Shown piece by piece: positions 7,249 to 16,202 of a DNA stretch of 64,000 nucleotides (position 1 is its first letter; each line of letters begins with the position of its first letter). The notes beneath the pieces are model-generated. The model was not told where the DNA came from. It did not search any database and saw only the letters and a program-made list of their open reading frames with translations. A program made the translations under genes and the position numbers. Source of the stretch: Nocardioides sp. JQ2195 (GTDB lineage: Bacteria > Actinomycetota > Actinomycetes > Propionibacteriales > Nocardioidaceae); contig NZ_CP050902.1 in the NCBI RefSeq assembly GCF_012272695.1, positions 3,658,001-3,722,000 of the forward strand, written 5' to 3'.

Positions 7249-8364
7249 GTGAACACCAGCAAGGCCTCAGCCAGCGCTCCCACCAGCGCCCCGACCAGCG
7301 ACTCCCCCGGCACGTCCGACCTGCGGGTGCGCCGCTTCGAGGCGTTGCCCACACCACGCGCGGTGGCGGACGACGTCCCGCTCACCGATGCCCGGGCGGC
7401 GGTCGTGGCACGCGGGCGTGACGAGGTGCGCGCCGTGCTGGACGGGGTGGACGACCGGTTGCTGGTCATCGTCGGACCGTGCTCCATCCACGACACCGAC
7501 GCCGGCCTCGAGTACGCCGTCCGCCTGGCCGCCGAGGCGGAACGGCACCGGGAGCACCTCCTCGTGGTGATGCGCACCTACTTCGAGAAGCCGCGGACCA
7601 CGGTCGGTTGGAAGGGCCTGGTCAACGACCCGCACCTGGACGGCAGCCACGACATCGCCACCGGGCTGCTCGCGGCCCGGCGCTTCCTCGCCGACGTCAC
7701 CGACCTCGGCCTGCCGACCGCGACGGAGTTCCTCGAGCCGATCAGCCCGCAGTACCTCTCCGACCTGGTCGGCTGGGGTGCCATCGGTGCCCGCACCACC
7801 GAGAGCCAGATCCATCGCCAGCTGGTCTCCGGGCTCTCGATGCCGGTCGGGTTCAAGAACGGGACGGACGGCGGCCTGCAGGTCGCCCTCGACGCCTGCT
7901 CCGCAGCCGCGTCTCCCCAGTCCTTCCTCGGGATCGACGACCAGGGACGCGCCTCGTTGGTCGCCACCGAGGGCAATCCGGACACGCACCTGATCCTGCG
8001 GGGCGGCGCGGACGGACCCAACTGCTCCCCCGACCAGGTCGCCGGAGCCCGTGCCCGACTGTCGGACGCCGGCCTCAACCCGCGACTCGTCGTCGACGCC
8101 AGCCACGGCAACAGCGGCAAGTCCCACGTCCGCCAGGCAGAGGTCGCCGCCGAGCTGGCCGCGCAGGTGGCCACCCGGGCCTCGGGCATCGCCGGAGTGA
8201 TGCTCGAGTCGTTCCTGGTCCCCGGAGCCCAGAAGCTCGATGTCTCGGCCGGCCCGTCCGGCCTGGTCCGCGGGCAGAGCGTCACCGATGCCTGCATGGG
8301 CTGGGACGCCACGGTCGAGACGCTCGACCGCCTCGCTGCCTCCGTTGTCGGCGGCCTCGCCTAG
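7249..8364 (+). CDS. 3-deoxy-7-phosphoheptulonate (DAHP) synthase, class I
   Basis: 371 residues of the AroF/AroG/AroH type. It condenses phosphoenolpyruvate and erythrose 4-phosphate, the first step of aromatic amino-acid synthesis. Diagnostic segments are VIVGPCSIHD (PEP site), MRTYFEKPRTTVGWKGL, ARTTESQIHRQ, GFKNGTDGG and VDASHGNSGK (metal-binding His). GTG 7249 starts a Ser/Thr/Ala/Pro-rich stretch of about 25 residues before the conserved core; no better start is evident. The aromatic leader peptide and terminator hairpin lie directly upstream. Its TAG stop overlaps the minus-10 box of radA. Confidence 0.95.
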   Translation: MNTSKASASAPTSAPTSDSPGTSDLRVRRFEALPTPRAVADDVPLTDARAAVVARGRDEVRAVLDGVDDRLLVIVGPCSIHDTDAGLEYAVRLAAEAERHREHLLVVMRTYFEKPRTTVGWKGLVNDPHLDGSHDIATGLLAARRFLADVTDLGLPTATEFLEPISPQYLSDLVGWGAIGARTTESQIHRQLVSGLSMPVGFKNGTDGGLQVALDACSAAASPQSFLGIDDQGRASLVATEGNPDTHLILRGGADGPNCSPDQVAGARARLSDAGLNPRLVVDASHGNSGKSHVRQAEVAAELAAQVATRASGIAGVMLESFLVPGAQKLDVSAGPSGLVRGQSVTDACMGWDATVETLDRLAASVVGGLA

Positions 8365-8374
8365 GTTGTCGGGC

Positions 8375-9784
8375 ATGAGCACCAAGAAGGCCACGCGTTC
8401 CTCCTACCGCTGCAGCGAGTGCGGTTGGGAGACGGCCAAGTGGGTCGGCCGCTGCGGCGAGTGCCAGTCGTGGGGGTCGGTCAACGAGGTCGGCGCCGTG
8501 CAGGCCCGCGCGGTCAAGGCCGGCCCGGTCACCACGGCGGCAGTCCCGATCGGCCAGGTCTCCGTCGAGGAGTCGACCACCCGCAGCAGCGGGGTCGACG
8601 AGCTCGACCGGGTGCTGGGCGGCGGGCTGGTGCCCGGCGCCGCGATCCTGCTCGCCGGCGAGCCCGGCGTCGGCAAGTCCACACTGCTGCTCGAGGTGGC
8701 GGCTCGCACGGCACAGCACAAGCGGCGCACGCTCTACATCACCGGCGAGGAGTCGGCCTCCCAGGTGAGGCTGCGGGCCAACCGCACCGACGCGGTCCAC
8801 GACGAGCTCTACCTCGCCGCCGAGACCGATCTCGGTGCCCTGCTCACCCACATCGAGCAGGTCCGGCCACAGCTGCTGGTGATCGACTCGATCCAGACCA
8901 TCGCCGCCTCCGACGTCGACGGCGTCCCCGGTGGGGTCAGCCAGGTCAAGGAGGTCGCGGCCGCGCTGATCCGGGTGGCCAAGACCCGCAACATCACCAC
9001 GGTCCTGGTCGGCCACGTGACCAAGGACGGCACCATCGCCGGCCCGCGGGTGCTGGAGCACGTCGTCGACGTCGTCCTCCACTTCGAGGGTGACCGCAAC
9101 TCGCGCTTCCGCATGCTCCGGGCCATGAAGAACCGCTTCGGGCCGGTTGACGAGGTCGGCTGCTTCGATCTGTCCGCCGAAGGCATCACCGCAGTCACCG
9201 ATCCCACCGGCCTGTTCGTCGAGAACCACCTCCAGCAGGTTCCGGGAACCTGCGTCGCGGTGAGCATGGAGGGCCGGCGTCCCCTGCTGGCCGAGGTGCA
9301 GTCGCTGGTCACCGTGTCACCGGCCGAGAAGCCACGGCGCACCACCTCGGGGCTCGACTCCTCGCGCGTGGCCATGGTCCTGGCCGTCCTGCAGAAGCAC
9401 GGCAGTCTCCGCCTGCACAACCAGGACGTCTTCGCCTCGACCGTCGGCGGCGCCAAGCTCACCGAGCCGGCCACCGACCTGGCCATTGCGATCAGCCTGG
9501 CCTCCGCGACCTACAACCGGCCGGCCCCCAAGGGCATCGTGGCGATGGGTGAGATCGGGTTGGCCGGCGAGCTGCGCCGGGTCCGCGACCTTCCCCAGCG
9601 ACTCGCCGAGGCGGCCCGCCTCGGCTTCACCTACGCGCTGGTGCCCACCGATCGCTCGGGCAGCTCTGCCCATGCCGGGCCCGAAGGACGCACCGTCGAC
9701 GGCATGAAGGTGATCGACGTTCCCGACATCGGCTCCGTGCTCCACCTGCTGGGCTTCCGGGGCCCGGCGGACACCTCACGATGA
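8375..9784 (+). CDS. radA: DNA repair protein RadA (Sms)
   Basis: 469 residues, normal length. The N-terminal zinc finger has C13-x2-C16 and C27-x2-C30. The RecA-like core has Walker A GEPGVGKST and Walker B LLVIDSIQT. The RadA-specific KNRFG motif and a Lon-like C-terminal domain follow (GGAKLTEPATDLAIAISL, AMGEIGLAGELR). RadA drives branch migration in recombinational repair. ATG 8375 is preceded by TAGGTT at 7 nt, whose first three bases are the stop of the DAHP synthase gene, so it probably has its own leaderless promoter. disA follows 66 bp downstream, a common pairing. Confidence 0.97.
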   Translation: MSTKKATRSSYRCSECGWETAKWVGRCGECQSWGSVNEVGAVQARAVKAGPVTTAAVPIGQVSVEESTTRSSGVDELDRVLGGGLVPGAAILLAGEPGVGKSTLLLEVAARTAQHKRRTLYITGEESASQVRLRANRTDAVHDELYLAAETDLGALLTHIEQVRPQLLVIDSIQTIAASDVDGVPGGVSQVKEVAAALIRVAKTRNITTVLVGHVTKDGTIAGPRVLEHVVDVVLHFEGDRNSRFRMLRAMKNRFGPVDEVGCFDLSAEGITAVTDPTGLFVENHLQQVPGTCVAVSMEGRRPLLAEVQSLVTVSPAEKPRRTTSGLDSSRVAMVLAVLQKHGSLRLHNQDVFASTVGGAKLTEPATDLAIAISLASATYNRPAPKGIVAMGEIGLAGELRRVRDLPQRLAEAARLGFTYALVPTDRSGSSAHAGPEGRTVDGMKVIDVPDIGSVLHLLGFRGPADTSR

Positions 9785-9808
9785 CCGTGCCCACGCCGCC
9801 CATCCCCT

Positions 9809-9814
9809 AGACTG
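9809..9814 (+). promoter_or_regulatory. Candidate minus-10 (TAGACT) of disA
   Basis: TAGACT lies 36 bp before GTG 9851 in the radA-disA gap. This would leave a short leader with the ribosome site GGGGGA, unlike the leaderless genes around it. No good minus-35 is seen. Confidence 0.4.
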
Positions 9815-9850
9815 ACGCCAATTCCGAGGCCGAACGAGAATGGGGGACGC

Positions 9851-10936
9851 GTGGCGATCATCGAACGCTCCGAGGACACGCTCCGACTCCGGGCGACGCT
9901 TGCCTCGATCGCCCCGGGCACAGCCCTGCGCGACGGCCTCGAGCGCATCCTCCGCGGGCGCACCGGCGCCCTGATCGTGCTCGGCTACGACAAGACGGTC
10001 GAGTCGATCGCCACCGGCGGCTTCACCCTCGACGTTCCCTTCACCGCCACCGGCCTGCGAGAGCTGGCCAAGATGGACGGCGCGATCATCGTCGACTCCG
10101 AGCTGACCCGGATCCACCGCGCTGCCGTGCACCTCATGCCCGACCACACGATCCACAGCGAGGAGACCGGCACCCGGCACCGCACCGCCGACCGCGCCGC
10201 CCGCCAGACCGGCTTCCCGGTCATCTCCGTCTCGCAGTCGATGCAGATCATCGCGGCCTACGTCGGCGAGACCCGCCACGTCCTCGAGGACGTCGCCCAG
10301 ATCCTCTCGCGCGCCAACCAGGCCCTGGCCACCCTCGAGCGCTACAAGCTGCGGCTCGACGAGGTCTCGAGCACGCTGTCCGCGCTGGAGATCGAAGACC
10401 TGGTCACGGTGCGTGACGTGGCCGTCGTGGCCCAGCGCCTGGAGATGGTCACCCGCATCGCTCGGGAGATCGAGGACTACGTCCTCGAGCTCGGCACCGA
10501 CGGCCGCCTGTTGTCGCTGCAGCTGGAGGAGCTCATCACGGGTGTCGACATCGAGCGCGAGCTGGTGATCCGCGACTACCTGCCCGCTGGTCGTCGGGCC
10601 AAGTCACCCGAGGACGTGTTGTCCCGGTTGGAGAGCCTCTCTCCCACCGAGCTGGTCGACCCGGCCGCCGTGGCCAAGGCCCTGGGCCTGGGCGCCAGCG
10701 AACACCTCGACGGCGCGGTGGCGCCTCGCGGGTTCCGCCTGCTGGCCAAGGTCCCGCGGCTGCCTTCGTCGGTGGTCGAGCGACTCGTCGGTCACTTCGG
10801 CACGCTCCAGAAGCTGCTCTCCGCCGGCATCGATGACCTGCAGAGCGTCGACGGCGTCGGCGAGCTGCGTGCCCGCAGCGTGCGCGAGGGACTCTCCCGC
10901 CTGGCCGAGTCCAGCATCCTCGAGCGCTACGTGTAG
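9851..10936 (+). CDS. disA: Diadenylate cyclase DisA (DNA integrity scanning, c-di-AMP synthase)
   Basis: 361 residues. The DAC domain holds the catalytic DGA (76-78, in KMDGAIIVD) and RHR (109-111, in TGTRHRTAD) motifs, so the cyclase should be active. A helical linker and a C-terminal helix-hairpin-helix (DLQSVDGVGELRARSV, about 325-340) bind branched DNA. It makes c-di-AMP from two ATP. GTG 9851 has the ribosome site GGGGGA 5 nt away. It follows radA, which is known to modulate DisA activity in other bacteria. No c-di-AMP riboswitch is visible in this window. Confidence 0.97.
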   Translation: MAIIERSEDTLRLRATLASIAPGTALRDGLERILRGRTGALIVLGYDKTVESIATGGFTLDVPFTATGLRELAKMDGAIIVDSELTRIHRAAVHLMPDHTIHSEETGTRHRTADRAARQTGFPVISVSQSMQIIAAYVGETRHVLEDVAQILSRANQALATLERYKLRLDEVSSTLSALEIEDLVTVRDVAVVAQRLEMVTRIAREIEDYVLELGTDGRLLSLQLEELITGVDIERELVIRDYLPAGRRAKSPEDVLSRLESLSPTELVDPAAVAKALGLGASEHLDGAVAPRGFRLLAKVPRLPSSVVERLVGHFGTLQKLLSAGIDDLQSVDGVGELRARSVREGLSRLAESSILERYV

Positions 10937-11020
10937 TCCTCCGCGACGCACGGCGGTTCCGGTCGGCGGGTCTGTCCGCCAGCCTGTCAGCCAGTCTGGA
11001 CGCTCAAACGTCCCGGGCGC

Positions 11021-11839
11021 TCAGCCGTTCGGCTCGACGGACCCCGACGGCGTGGTCGACGCAGAAGGCTGGTCCGCCTTCTCCTCGTCCGTCTTCTCCT
11101 GGTCTGCCGTCTTCTCGTCCTGCTCCCGGGACTTCTTCCTGGCCTTCTCGGGCTTCGGCCTCACGGTCTTGTAGACCTTCTCCGGCTCCGGGCCGGTCAG
11201 CTCGAACTTGTCGGAGGTGGGCTCGCCGCCGAAGGCGGCTGCCTCGACGTGGTACCAGCCGATCTTCGCCCAGGCTGCCGTGCGACCGCAGTCGTCCTCG
11301 GAGCGGCGACCGTTCCACTCCAGGATCACCTTCGCGGCCTGGGCCGAGCGGACCACGATGTCCTCCTCGGGCAGCTTCGAGCACTGCTGGCTGCTCCAGA
11401 TGAGGTCCGAGCCCGAGGTGATGCGGATGACCATCGACTTCGAGGACACCGTGAAGGTGCAGGCTTCCTCGACCCCGGTGATCTCGAAGGGGATCTCGAT
11501 GGTGTCGTTGGCGGCCACCCGGTCGACCTCAGGCGCAACCGTGAGGTCCGCCGGGGCACAGGGGCCGCTGGGCTGGGCTAGCGGGGCCTTGGTCTTCTTC
11601 TTCCTGGGCGCCTTCGCGGAGCTGCTCGAGCGGGTGTCGGGCACGGTCGCCCCGTCAGTCTGCTGGCCGGCCGCCTGCTCCGCGGTCGGCCTCGAGCCCT
11701 CGGGGTCACCGTCGCTGCCTGAACCCAGGAGCCGGGCCAGCCCGAAGATCAGCAGGAACGCTGCTCCGAAGACCACGGCGCGACGGACCCAGTAGACACG
11801 CGCGGGAAGCGGCCCCCGCGGACGGGCTGCAGAGCTCAT
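11021..11839 (-). CDS. Membrane-anchored conserved protein of unknown function
   Basis: 272 residues. One transmembrane helix near residues 19-37 (AVVFGAAFLLIFGLARLLG) follows a basic N-terminus. Next come a low-complexity Ser/Lys linker, an extracytoplasmic beta-rich domain (about 90-215, with Cys in GPCAPADLT, EEACTFTV, SQQCSKL and EDDCGRT that could form two disulfides) and a highly charged Lys/Glu-rich tail. Similar proteins occur between disA and mutY in related genomes. No enzymatic motif is seen. ATG 11839 has TATCTT 6 nt upstream. It is divergent from mutY. Confidence 0.7.
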   Translation of the reverse strand: MSSAARPRGPLPARVYWVRRAVVFGAAFLLIFGLARLLGSGSDGDPEGSRPTAEQAAGQQTDGATVPDTRSSSSAKAPRKKKTKAPLAQPSGPCAPADLTVAPEVDRVAANDTIEIPFEITGVEEACTFTVSSKSMVIRITSGSDLIWSSQQCSKLPEEDIVVRSAQAAKVILEWNGRRSEDDCGRTAAWAKIGWYHVEAAAFGGEPTSDKFELTGPEPEKVYKTVRPKPEKARKKSREQDEKTADQEKTDEEKADQPSASTTPSGSVEPNG

Positions 11840-11915
11840 GGCCCCAAGATATCCAGCGCGCGCCATCGATCCGGGGAGCAACACACGGCTTCGGGGCGGC
11901 ACGTAGCATGCCCGC

Positions 11916-12782
11916 GTGAGCGAGCTCCATGATCCCGTCCTCGAGTGGTACGACGAGCACGCCCGGGAGCTGCCCTGGCGCGGTGAGACGGCCAGTGCCT
12001 GGTCGGTGATGGTCAGCGAGTTCATGCTCCAGCAGACCCCGGTCGCCCGCGTGCTGCCGATGCACGAGCAGTGGCTCCAGCGCTGGCCGGCGCCGACAGA
12101 CCTGGCCGCGGAGGAGCCGGGCGAAGCGGTCCGCGCCTGGGGCCGGCTGGGCTATCCGCGTCGAGCACTTCGACTCCACGCTGCAGCCACCGCGATCCGC
12201 GACCGCCACGCGGGTGAGGTCCCCACGACGTACGACGACCTCGTCGCCCTGCCCGGGATCGGCGACTACACCGCCGCGGCCATCGCGTCGTTCGCCCACG
12301 GGAAGCGTCACGTGGTGCTCGACACGAACGTGCGGCGCGTGCTGGCCCGCGCGGTCACCGGCGTGGAATTCCCCTCGACCTCGGTGCGCAAGGGCGAGCG
12401 CGAGCTGGCCGCATCACTGCTGCCCGAGGACGCGCCCACTGCGGCGACCTGGGCCGTGGCCACGATGGAGCTCGGCGCCCTGGTCTGCACCGCCAACAAC
12501 CCCGCGTGCGCACGCTGCCCGATCAACGATCGCTGCGCGTGGGTGGCGGCCGGACGGCCGGCCCATGACGGGCCGCCCCGCAAGGGCCAGACCTACGCCG
12601 GCACGGACCGTCAGGTGCGTGGCCGCCTGCTCGCCGTGCTCCGGGACAACGAGGGTGCGGTCTCCCGTCGACAGCTCGACGCGGTGTGGGCCGACGACGT
12701 GCAACGCGACCGGGCCCTCGCCAGCCTGCTCACCGACGGGCTCCTCGTGAGCACCGAGGAAGGTCGCTTCCGTCTCCCCTGA
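11916..12782 (+). CDS. mutY: A/G-specific adenine glycosylase MutY
   Basis: 288 residues. It removes adenine mispaired with 8-oxoguanine. Visible are the catalytic Glu35 in EFMLQQT, the helix-hairpin-helix LPGIGDYTA (112-120), catalytic Asp136 in VLDTNVRR, and the iron-sulfur ligands C191-x6-C198-x2-C201-x5-C207. It is shorter than E. coli MutY and has only a reduced C-terminal part, usual in actinobacteria. GTG 11916 lies 6 nt after TAGCAT, a leaderless promoter. It converges on clpC, with two strong hairpins between the genes. Confidence 0.95.
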   Translation: MSELHDPVLEWYDEHARELPWRGETASAWSVMVSEFMLQQTPVARVLPMHEQWLQRWPAPTDLAAEEPGEAVRAWGRLGYPRRALRLHAAATAIRDRHAGEVPTTYDDLVALPGIGDYTAAAIASFAHGKRHVVLDTNVRRVLARAVTGVEFPSTSVRKGERELAASLLPEDAPTAATWAVATMELGALVCTANNPACARCPINDRCAWVAAGRPAHDGPPRKGQTYAGTDRQVRGRLLAVLRDNEGAVSRRQLDAVWADDVQRDRALASLLTDGLLVSTEEGRFRLP

Positions 12783-12901
12783 TGTCGGACCGCACCGCCT
12801 CGGCCCGCCTCGGCCCGGCTCGGCCGGCGATGCGCGCTGGGCCGGCACCTGAGCTGGCACGCGCTCCGGCAACGGGTCCGACTTCCCGGACGAAATCAGA
12901 A

Positions 12902-12961
12902 CTCCCCGGCCGAAGAAGCTTCAGCCGGGGAGCTCCGCTCTCCCCGGGTGCCCGGGGAGAG
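12902..12961. terminator. Double-hairpin bidirectional terminator between mutY and clpC
   Basis: Hairpin 1 has a 9-bp stem CTCCCCGGC/GCCGGGGAG (12902-12910, 12924-12932). Hairpin 2 has a perfect 11-bp stem (12938-12948, 12951-12961) with a 2-nt gap. There is no T-tract. The position between convergent genes supports termination in both directions. Confidence 0.7.
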
Positions 12962-12997
12962 GTGACCGCCAGTGGGGCAGCAGCGGACGGGACGAGG

Positions 12998-15577
12998 TCA
13001 GTCGTCGGCCTTGGGCACGTCGACCGGGCCGTCGCTGTCGTCGGGTCCTTCGGACGTCTCACCGATGACGTCACCCGGGACGATGTCGGCCGGCTCCAGG
13101 GGCAGCGAGTCGGGCAGCGCACCGACCTTCTGTCCCTTGAAGGTGAACGACGCGTCGTCACCCGGTCCGTCGACGTCCACGAGCACGATCTGACCGGGGC
13201 CGACCTCACCGTAGAGCATCTTCTCGGCCAGCACGTCCTCGATCTCGCGCTGCACGGTGCGGCGCAGCGGGCGGGCACCCAGGACCGGGTCGAAGCCGCG
13301 CTTGGCGAGCAGCTCCTTGGCCCGGGTGGTCAGCTCGAGGGACATGTCGCGGTCCTTCATCCGCAGCTCGACCGAGGCGATCATGTTGTCGACCATCGAG
13401 ACGATCTGCTCCTGCGACAGCGGCGGGAACACGATCACCTCGTCGACACGGTTGAGGAACTCGGGCCGGAAGTGCTGCTTGAGCTCCTCCTGGACCTTGC
13501 CCTTCATCCGCTCGTAGGTGCCCTGCGCGTCGGAGGCGTTGCCGAAGCCGAGGCTGACGCCCTTGCTGATGTCGCGGGAACCGAGGTTGGTGGTCATGAT
13601 GATCACCGTGTTCTTGAAGTCCACGACGCGGCCCTGGGAGTCGGTCAGGCGACCTTCCTCCAGGATCTGCAGCAACGAGTTGAAGATGTCGGGGTGGGCC
13701 TTCTCGACCTCGTCGAACAGCACCACGGAGAACGGCTTGCGGCGCACCTTCTCGGTGAGCTGGCCACCCTCTTCGTAGCCGACGTAGCCGGGGGGCGAGC
13801 CGAACAGCCGCGACGCGGTGTGCTTCTCGCCGAACTCGGACATGTCGAGCTGGATCAGGGCGTCCTCGTCGCCGAAGAGGAACTCGGCCAACGTCTTCGA
13901 CAGCCACGTCTTTCCGACACCGGAGGGGCCGGCGAAGATGAACGACCCGCCGGGACGCTTCGGGTCCTTCAGGCCGGCGCGAGTGCGTCGGATGGCGCGG
14001 GAGAGCGCCCGAACGGCCTCTTCCTGGCCGATGACGCGCTTGTGCAGCTCGTCCTCCATCTTGAGCAGTCGTGAGGACTCCTCCTCGGAGAGCTTGACGA
14101 TCGGGATGCCCGTGGCGACTGCGAGGACCTCGGCGATGAGCTCCTCGTCGACCTCGGCCACCTCGTCCATGTCACCGGCACGCCACTGCTTCTCGCGCTC
14201 GCCCTTCTTGAGGGTGAGCTGCTTCTCCTCGTCGCGCAGCGACGCTGCAGCCTCGAAGTCCTGGCCGTCGATGGCGGCTTCCTTGCGCTCGCGCACCTCG
14301 GCGATCTTCTCGTCGAACTCGCGCAGGTCCGGCGGCGCGGTCATCCGGCGGATCCGCAGTCGGGAACCGGCCTCGTCGATCAGGTCGATGGCCTTGTCCG
14401 GCAGGAACCGGTCGGAGATGTAGCGGTCGGCAAGCGTGGCCGCCGAGACGAGAGCCTCGTCGGTGATCGTGACCCGGTGGTGCGCTTCGTAGCGGTCACG
14501 CAGGCCCTTGAGCATCTCGATCGTGTGCGCGATGGAGGGCTCGTTGACCTGGATCGGCTGGAAGCGGCGCTCCAGCGCGGCGTCCTTCTCGAGGTACTTG
14601 CGGTACTCGTCGAGGGTGGTGGCACCGATCGTCTGCAGCTCGCCCCGAGCCAGCATCGGCTTGAGGATGGACGCGGCGTCGATCGCGCCCTCGGCCGCAC
14701 CGGCACCGACGAGGGTGTGGATCTCGTCGATGAACAGCACGATGTCCCCGCGGGTGCGGATCTCCTTGAGCACCTTCTTCAGGCGCTCCTCGAAGTCGCC
14801 GCGGTAGCGCGAGCCGGCCACCAGGGCACCCAGGTCGAGGGTGTAGATGTGCTTGTCCTTGAGCGTCTCGGGCACGTTGCCCTTGACGATGTCCTGGGCC
14901 AGGCCCTCGACGATCGTCGTCTTGCCGACGCCGGGCTCACCGATCAGGACCGGGTTGTTCTTCGTGCGGCGCGAGAGGATCTGCATGACCCGCTCGATCT
15001 CCTGCTCACGGCCGACCACGGGGTCCAGCTTGCCCTCGCGGGCCTGCTGGGTGAGGTTGCGGCCGAACTGGTCGAGCACCAGCGAGGACGACGGGGCGTC
15101 GCCCTGGGCGGGGGCGCCGGCTGCGGCGCTCTCCTTGCCTTGGAAGCCGGAGAGCAGCTGGATGACCTGCTGGCGCACCCGGTTGAGGTCGGCGCCGAGC
15201 TTCTGCAGCACCTGCGCGGCAACGCCCTCTCCCTCGCGGATCAGGCCGAGCAGGATGTGCTCGGTGCCGATGTAGGAGTGGCCGAGCTGCAGCGCCTCGC
15301 GCAGGGACAACTCGAGCACCTTCTTGGCGCGCGGGGTGAACGGGATGTGCCCGCTCGGAGCCTGCTGGCCCTGGCCGATGATCTCCTCGACCTGGGCGCG
15401 CACGGCCTCGAGCGAGATGTCAAGGCTCTCGAGCGCCTTGGCTGCGACACCCTCTCCCTCGTGGATGAGGCCGAGCAGGATGTGCTCGGTTCCGATGTAG
15501 TTGTGGGAGAGCATGCGAGCCTCTTCTTGGGCAAGCACAACCACCCGACGGGCTCGGTCTGTGAACCGCTCGAACAT
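12998..15577 (-). CDS. clpC: Clp protease ATPase subunit ClpC
   Basis: 859 residues. Two Clp_N repeats fill about 1-145. AAA-1 has Walker A GEPGVGKT (213-220) and Walker B LFIDEIH (281-287). A UVR-type middle domain lies around 421-455, and AAA-2 has Walker A GPSGVGKT (550-557) and Walker [12 protein letters not shown]. An acidic tail follows. It unfolds substrates for ClpP. Residue 558 is Trp where homologues have Glu after the Walker lysine-threonine. ATG 15577 has ribosome site AAGGAG. A ClgR-type box, a minus-10 and a palindrome lie upstream, so stress-linked activation is likely. Confidence 0.97.
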   Translation of the reverse strand: MFERFTDRARRVVVLAQEEARMLSHNYIGTEHILLGLIHEGEGVAAKALESLDISLEAVRAQVEEIIGQGQQAPSGHIPFTPRAKKVLELSLREALQLGHSYIGTEHILLGLIREGEGVAAQVLQKLGADLNRVRQQVIQLLSGFQGKESAAAGAPAQGDAPSSSLVLDQFGRNLTQQAREGKLDPVVGREQEIERVMQILSRRTKNNPVLIGEPGVGKTTIVEGLAQDIVKGNVPETLKDKHIYTLDLGALVAGSRYRGDFEERLKKVLKEIRTRGDIVLFIDEIHTLVGAGAAEGAIDAASILKPMLARGELQTIGATTLDEYRKYLEKDAALERRFQPIQVNEPSIAHTIEMLKGLRDRYEAHHRVTITDEALVSAATLADRYISDRFLPDKAIDLIDEAGSRLRIRRMTAPPDLREFDEKIAEVRERKEAAIDGQDFEAAASLRDEEKQLTLKKGEREKQWRAGDMDEVAEVDEELIAEVLAVATGIPIVKLSEEESSRLLKMEDELHKRVIGQEEAVRALSRAIRRTRAGLKDPKRPGGSFIFAGPSGVGKTWLSKTLAEFLFGDEDALIQLDMSEFGEKHTASRLFGSPPGYVGYEEGGQLTEKVRRKPFSVVLFDEVEKAHPDIFNSLLQILEEGRLTDSQGRVVDFKNTVIIMTTNLGSRDISKGVSLGFGNASDAQGTYERMKGKVQEELKQHFRPEFLNRVDEVIVFPPLSQEQIVSMVDNMIASVELRMKDRDMSLELTTRAKELLAKRGFDPVLGARPLRRTVQREIEDVLAEKMLYGEVGPGQIVLVDVDGPGDDASFTFKGQKVGALPDSLPLEPADIVPGDVIGETSEGPDDSDGPVDVPKADD

Positions 15578-15604
15578 GTACGCACTCCTTGAACTGAGGT
15601 ACCA

Positions 15605-15697
15605 GCACCCCGGGACGGGAGGGGTGCGGACATTGGTACCAACGTCTGGCTCCACCCTACGTGTTCCCGGCCAACTCCATGTCCGCTGTCAGCGAAC
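15605..15697 (-). promoter_or_regulatory. clpC promoter region with ClgR-type box, TTGGTACCAA palindrome and leader hairpin
   Basis: GTTCGC-N5-GCG on the minus strand (15697-15684) is an exact match to the ClgR activator motif. Minus-10 TAGGGT is at 15659-15654. A 10-bp palindrome TTGGTACCAA lies at 15633-15642. A 7-bp hairpin GCACCCC/GGGGTGC (15605-15611, 15621-15627) would lie in the 5' leader. Confidence 0.7.
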
Positions 15698-15795
15698 AAG
15701 ACTCGGTCGACGCCGTTTCGACGACGACCGCGCCCGGCGTACGCCGACCCAGCTCGGTGCGTCGTACGTCGGACGGCCGGGCCCGAGGCCCGGGA

Positions 15796-16119
15796 TCAGT
15801 GCGCGGCTTCGTAGGCGTCGCGGATGTCGGCCGGGATCCGGCCCCGGTCGGGGACCTCGTGGCCGTTGGAGCGAGCCCAGTCACGGATGTCCGAGGCACT
15901 GGCGCCACCGGCTGCGGCGGCGCTCTTGCGGGCACCGCGACGACCGCTGACCTTGCGGGCGTGGCCCACATAGGTGGCCAAGGCATCACGCAGCTGCGCG
16001 GCGTGGGCGTCGTTCAGGTCGATCTCGTAATTGACACCGTCGAGGCCGAAGGTGACGGTTTCGGTGGCTTCACTTTCATCGATGTCATCGACAAGAATGA
16101 TGTTGACCTTCTGTGCCAT
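15796..16119 (-). CDS. lsr2: Nucleoid-associated protein Lsr2
   Basis: 107 residues. The N-terminal dimerisation part has [15 protein letters not shown] and the beta segment [15 protein letters not shown]. The C-terminal DNA-binding part ends [16 protein letters not shown], with the AT-hook-like RGR at 92-94 that inserts in the minor groove of AT-rich DNA. Lsr2 is the actinobacterial H-NS analogue and silences AT-rich, often acquired, genes. The start has a strong AGGAGGAA site. The DNA upstream is unusually AT-rich and carries two TGAATTCA palindromes, suggesting autoregulation (inference). It is followed by clpC, as in mycobacteria. Confidence 0.97.
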   Translation of the reverse strand: MAQKVNIILVDDIDESEATETVTFGLDGVNYEIDLNDAHAAQLRDALATYVGHARKVSGRRGARKSAAAAGGASASDIRDWARSNGHEVPDRGRIPADIRDAYEAAH

Positions 16120-16148
16120 GCGACATTCCTCCTGGATATCAATTCCTG

Positions 16149-16202
16149 TGAATTCAGAAAAGACTCAACAGCACGCTGATCATTGAGGCAAGTCTGAATT
16201 CA
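16149..16202. repeat. Paired TGAATTCA palindromes upstream of lsr2
   Basis: TGAATTCAGA (16149-16158) and TCTGAATTCA (16193-16202) form a 10-bp inverted repeat with a 34-bp spacer. Each contains the 8-bp palindrome TGAATTCA. The right copy overlaps the end of coaX. Confidence 0.65.

Noticed and set aside
10965..10980. Small hairpin GGCGG/CCGCC after disA
   Set aside because: A 5-bp GC stem without a T-run is expected by chance in this composition; not called as a terminator.
14477..15592. 371-codon open frame opposite clpC
   Set aside because: Low-complexity Leu/Glu/Ala shadow of the conserved ClpC N-domain and AAA-1 coding sequence.
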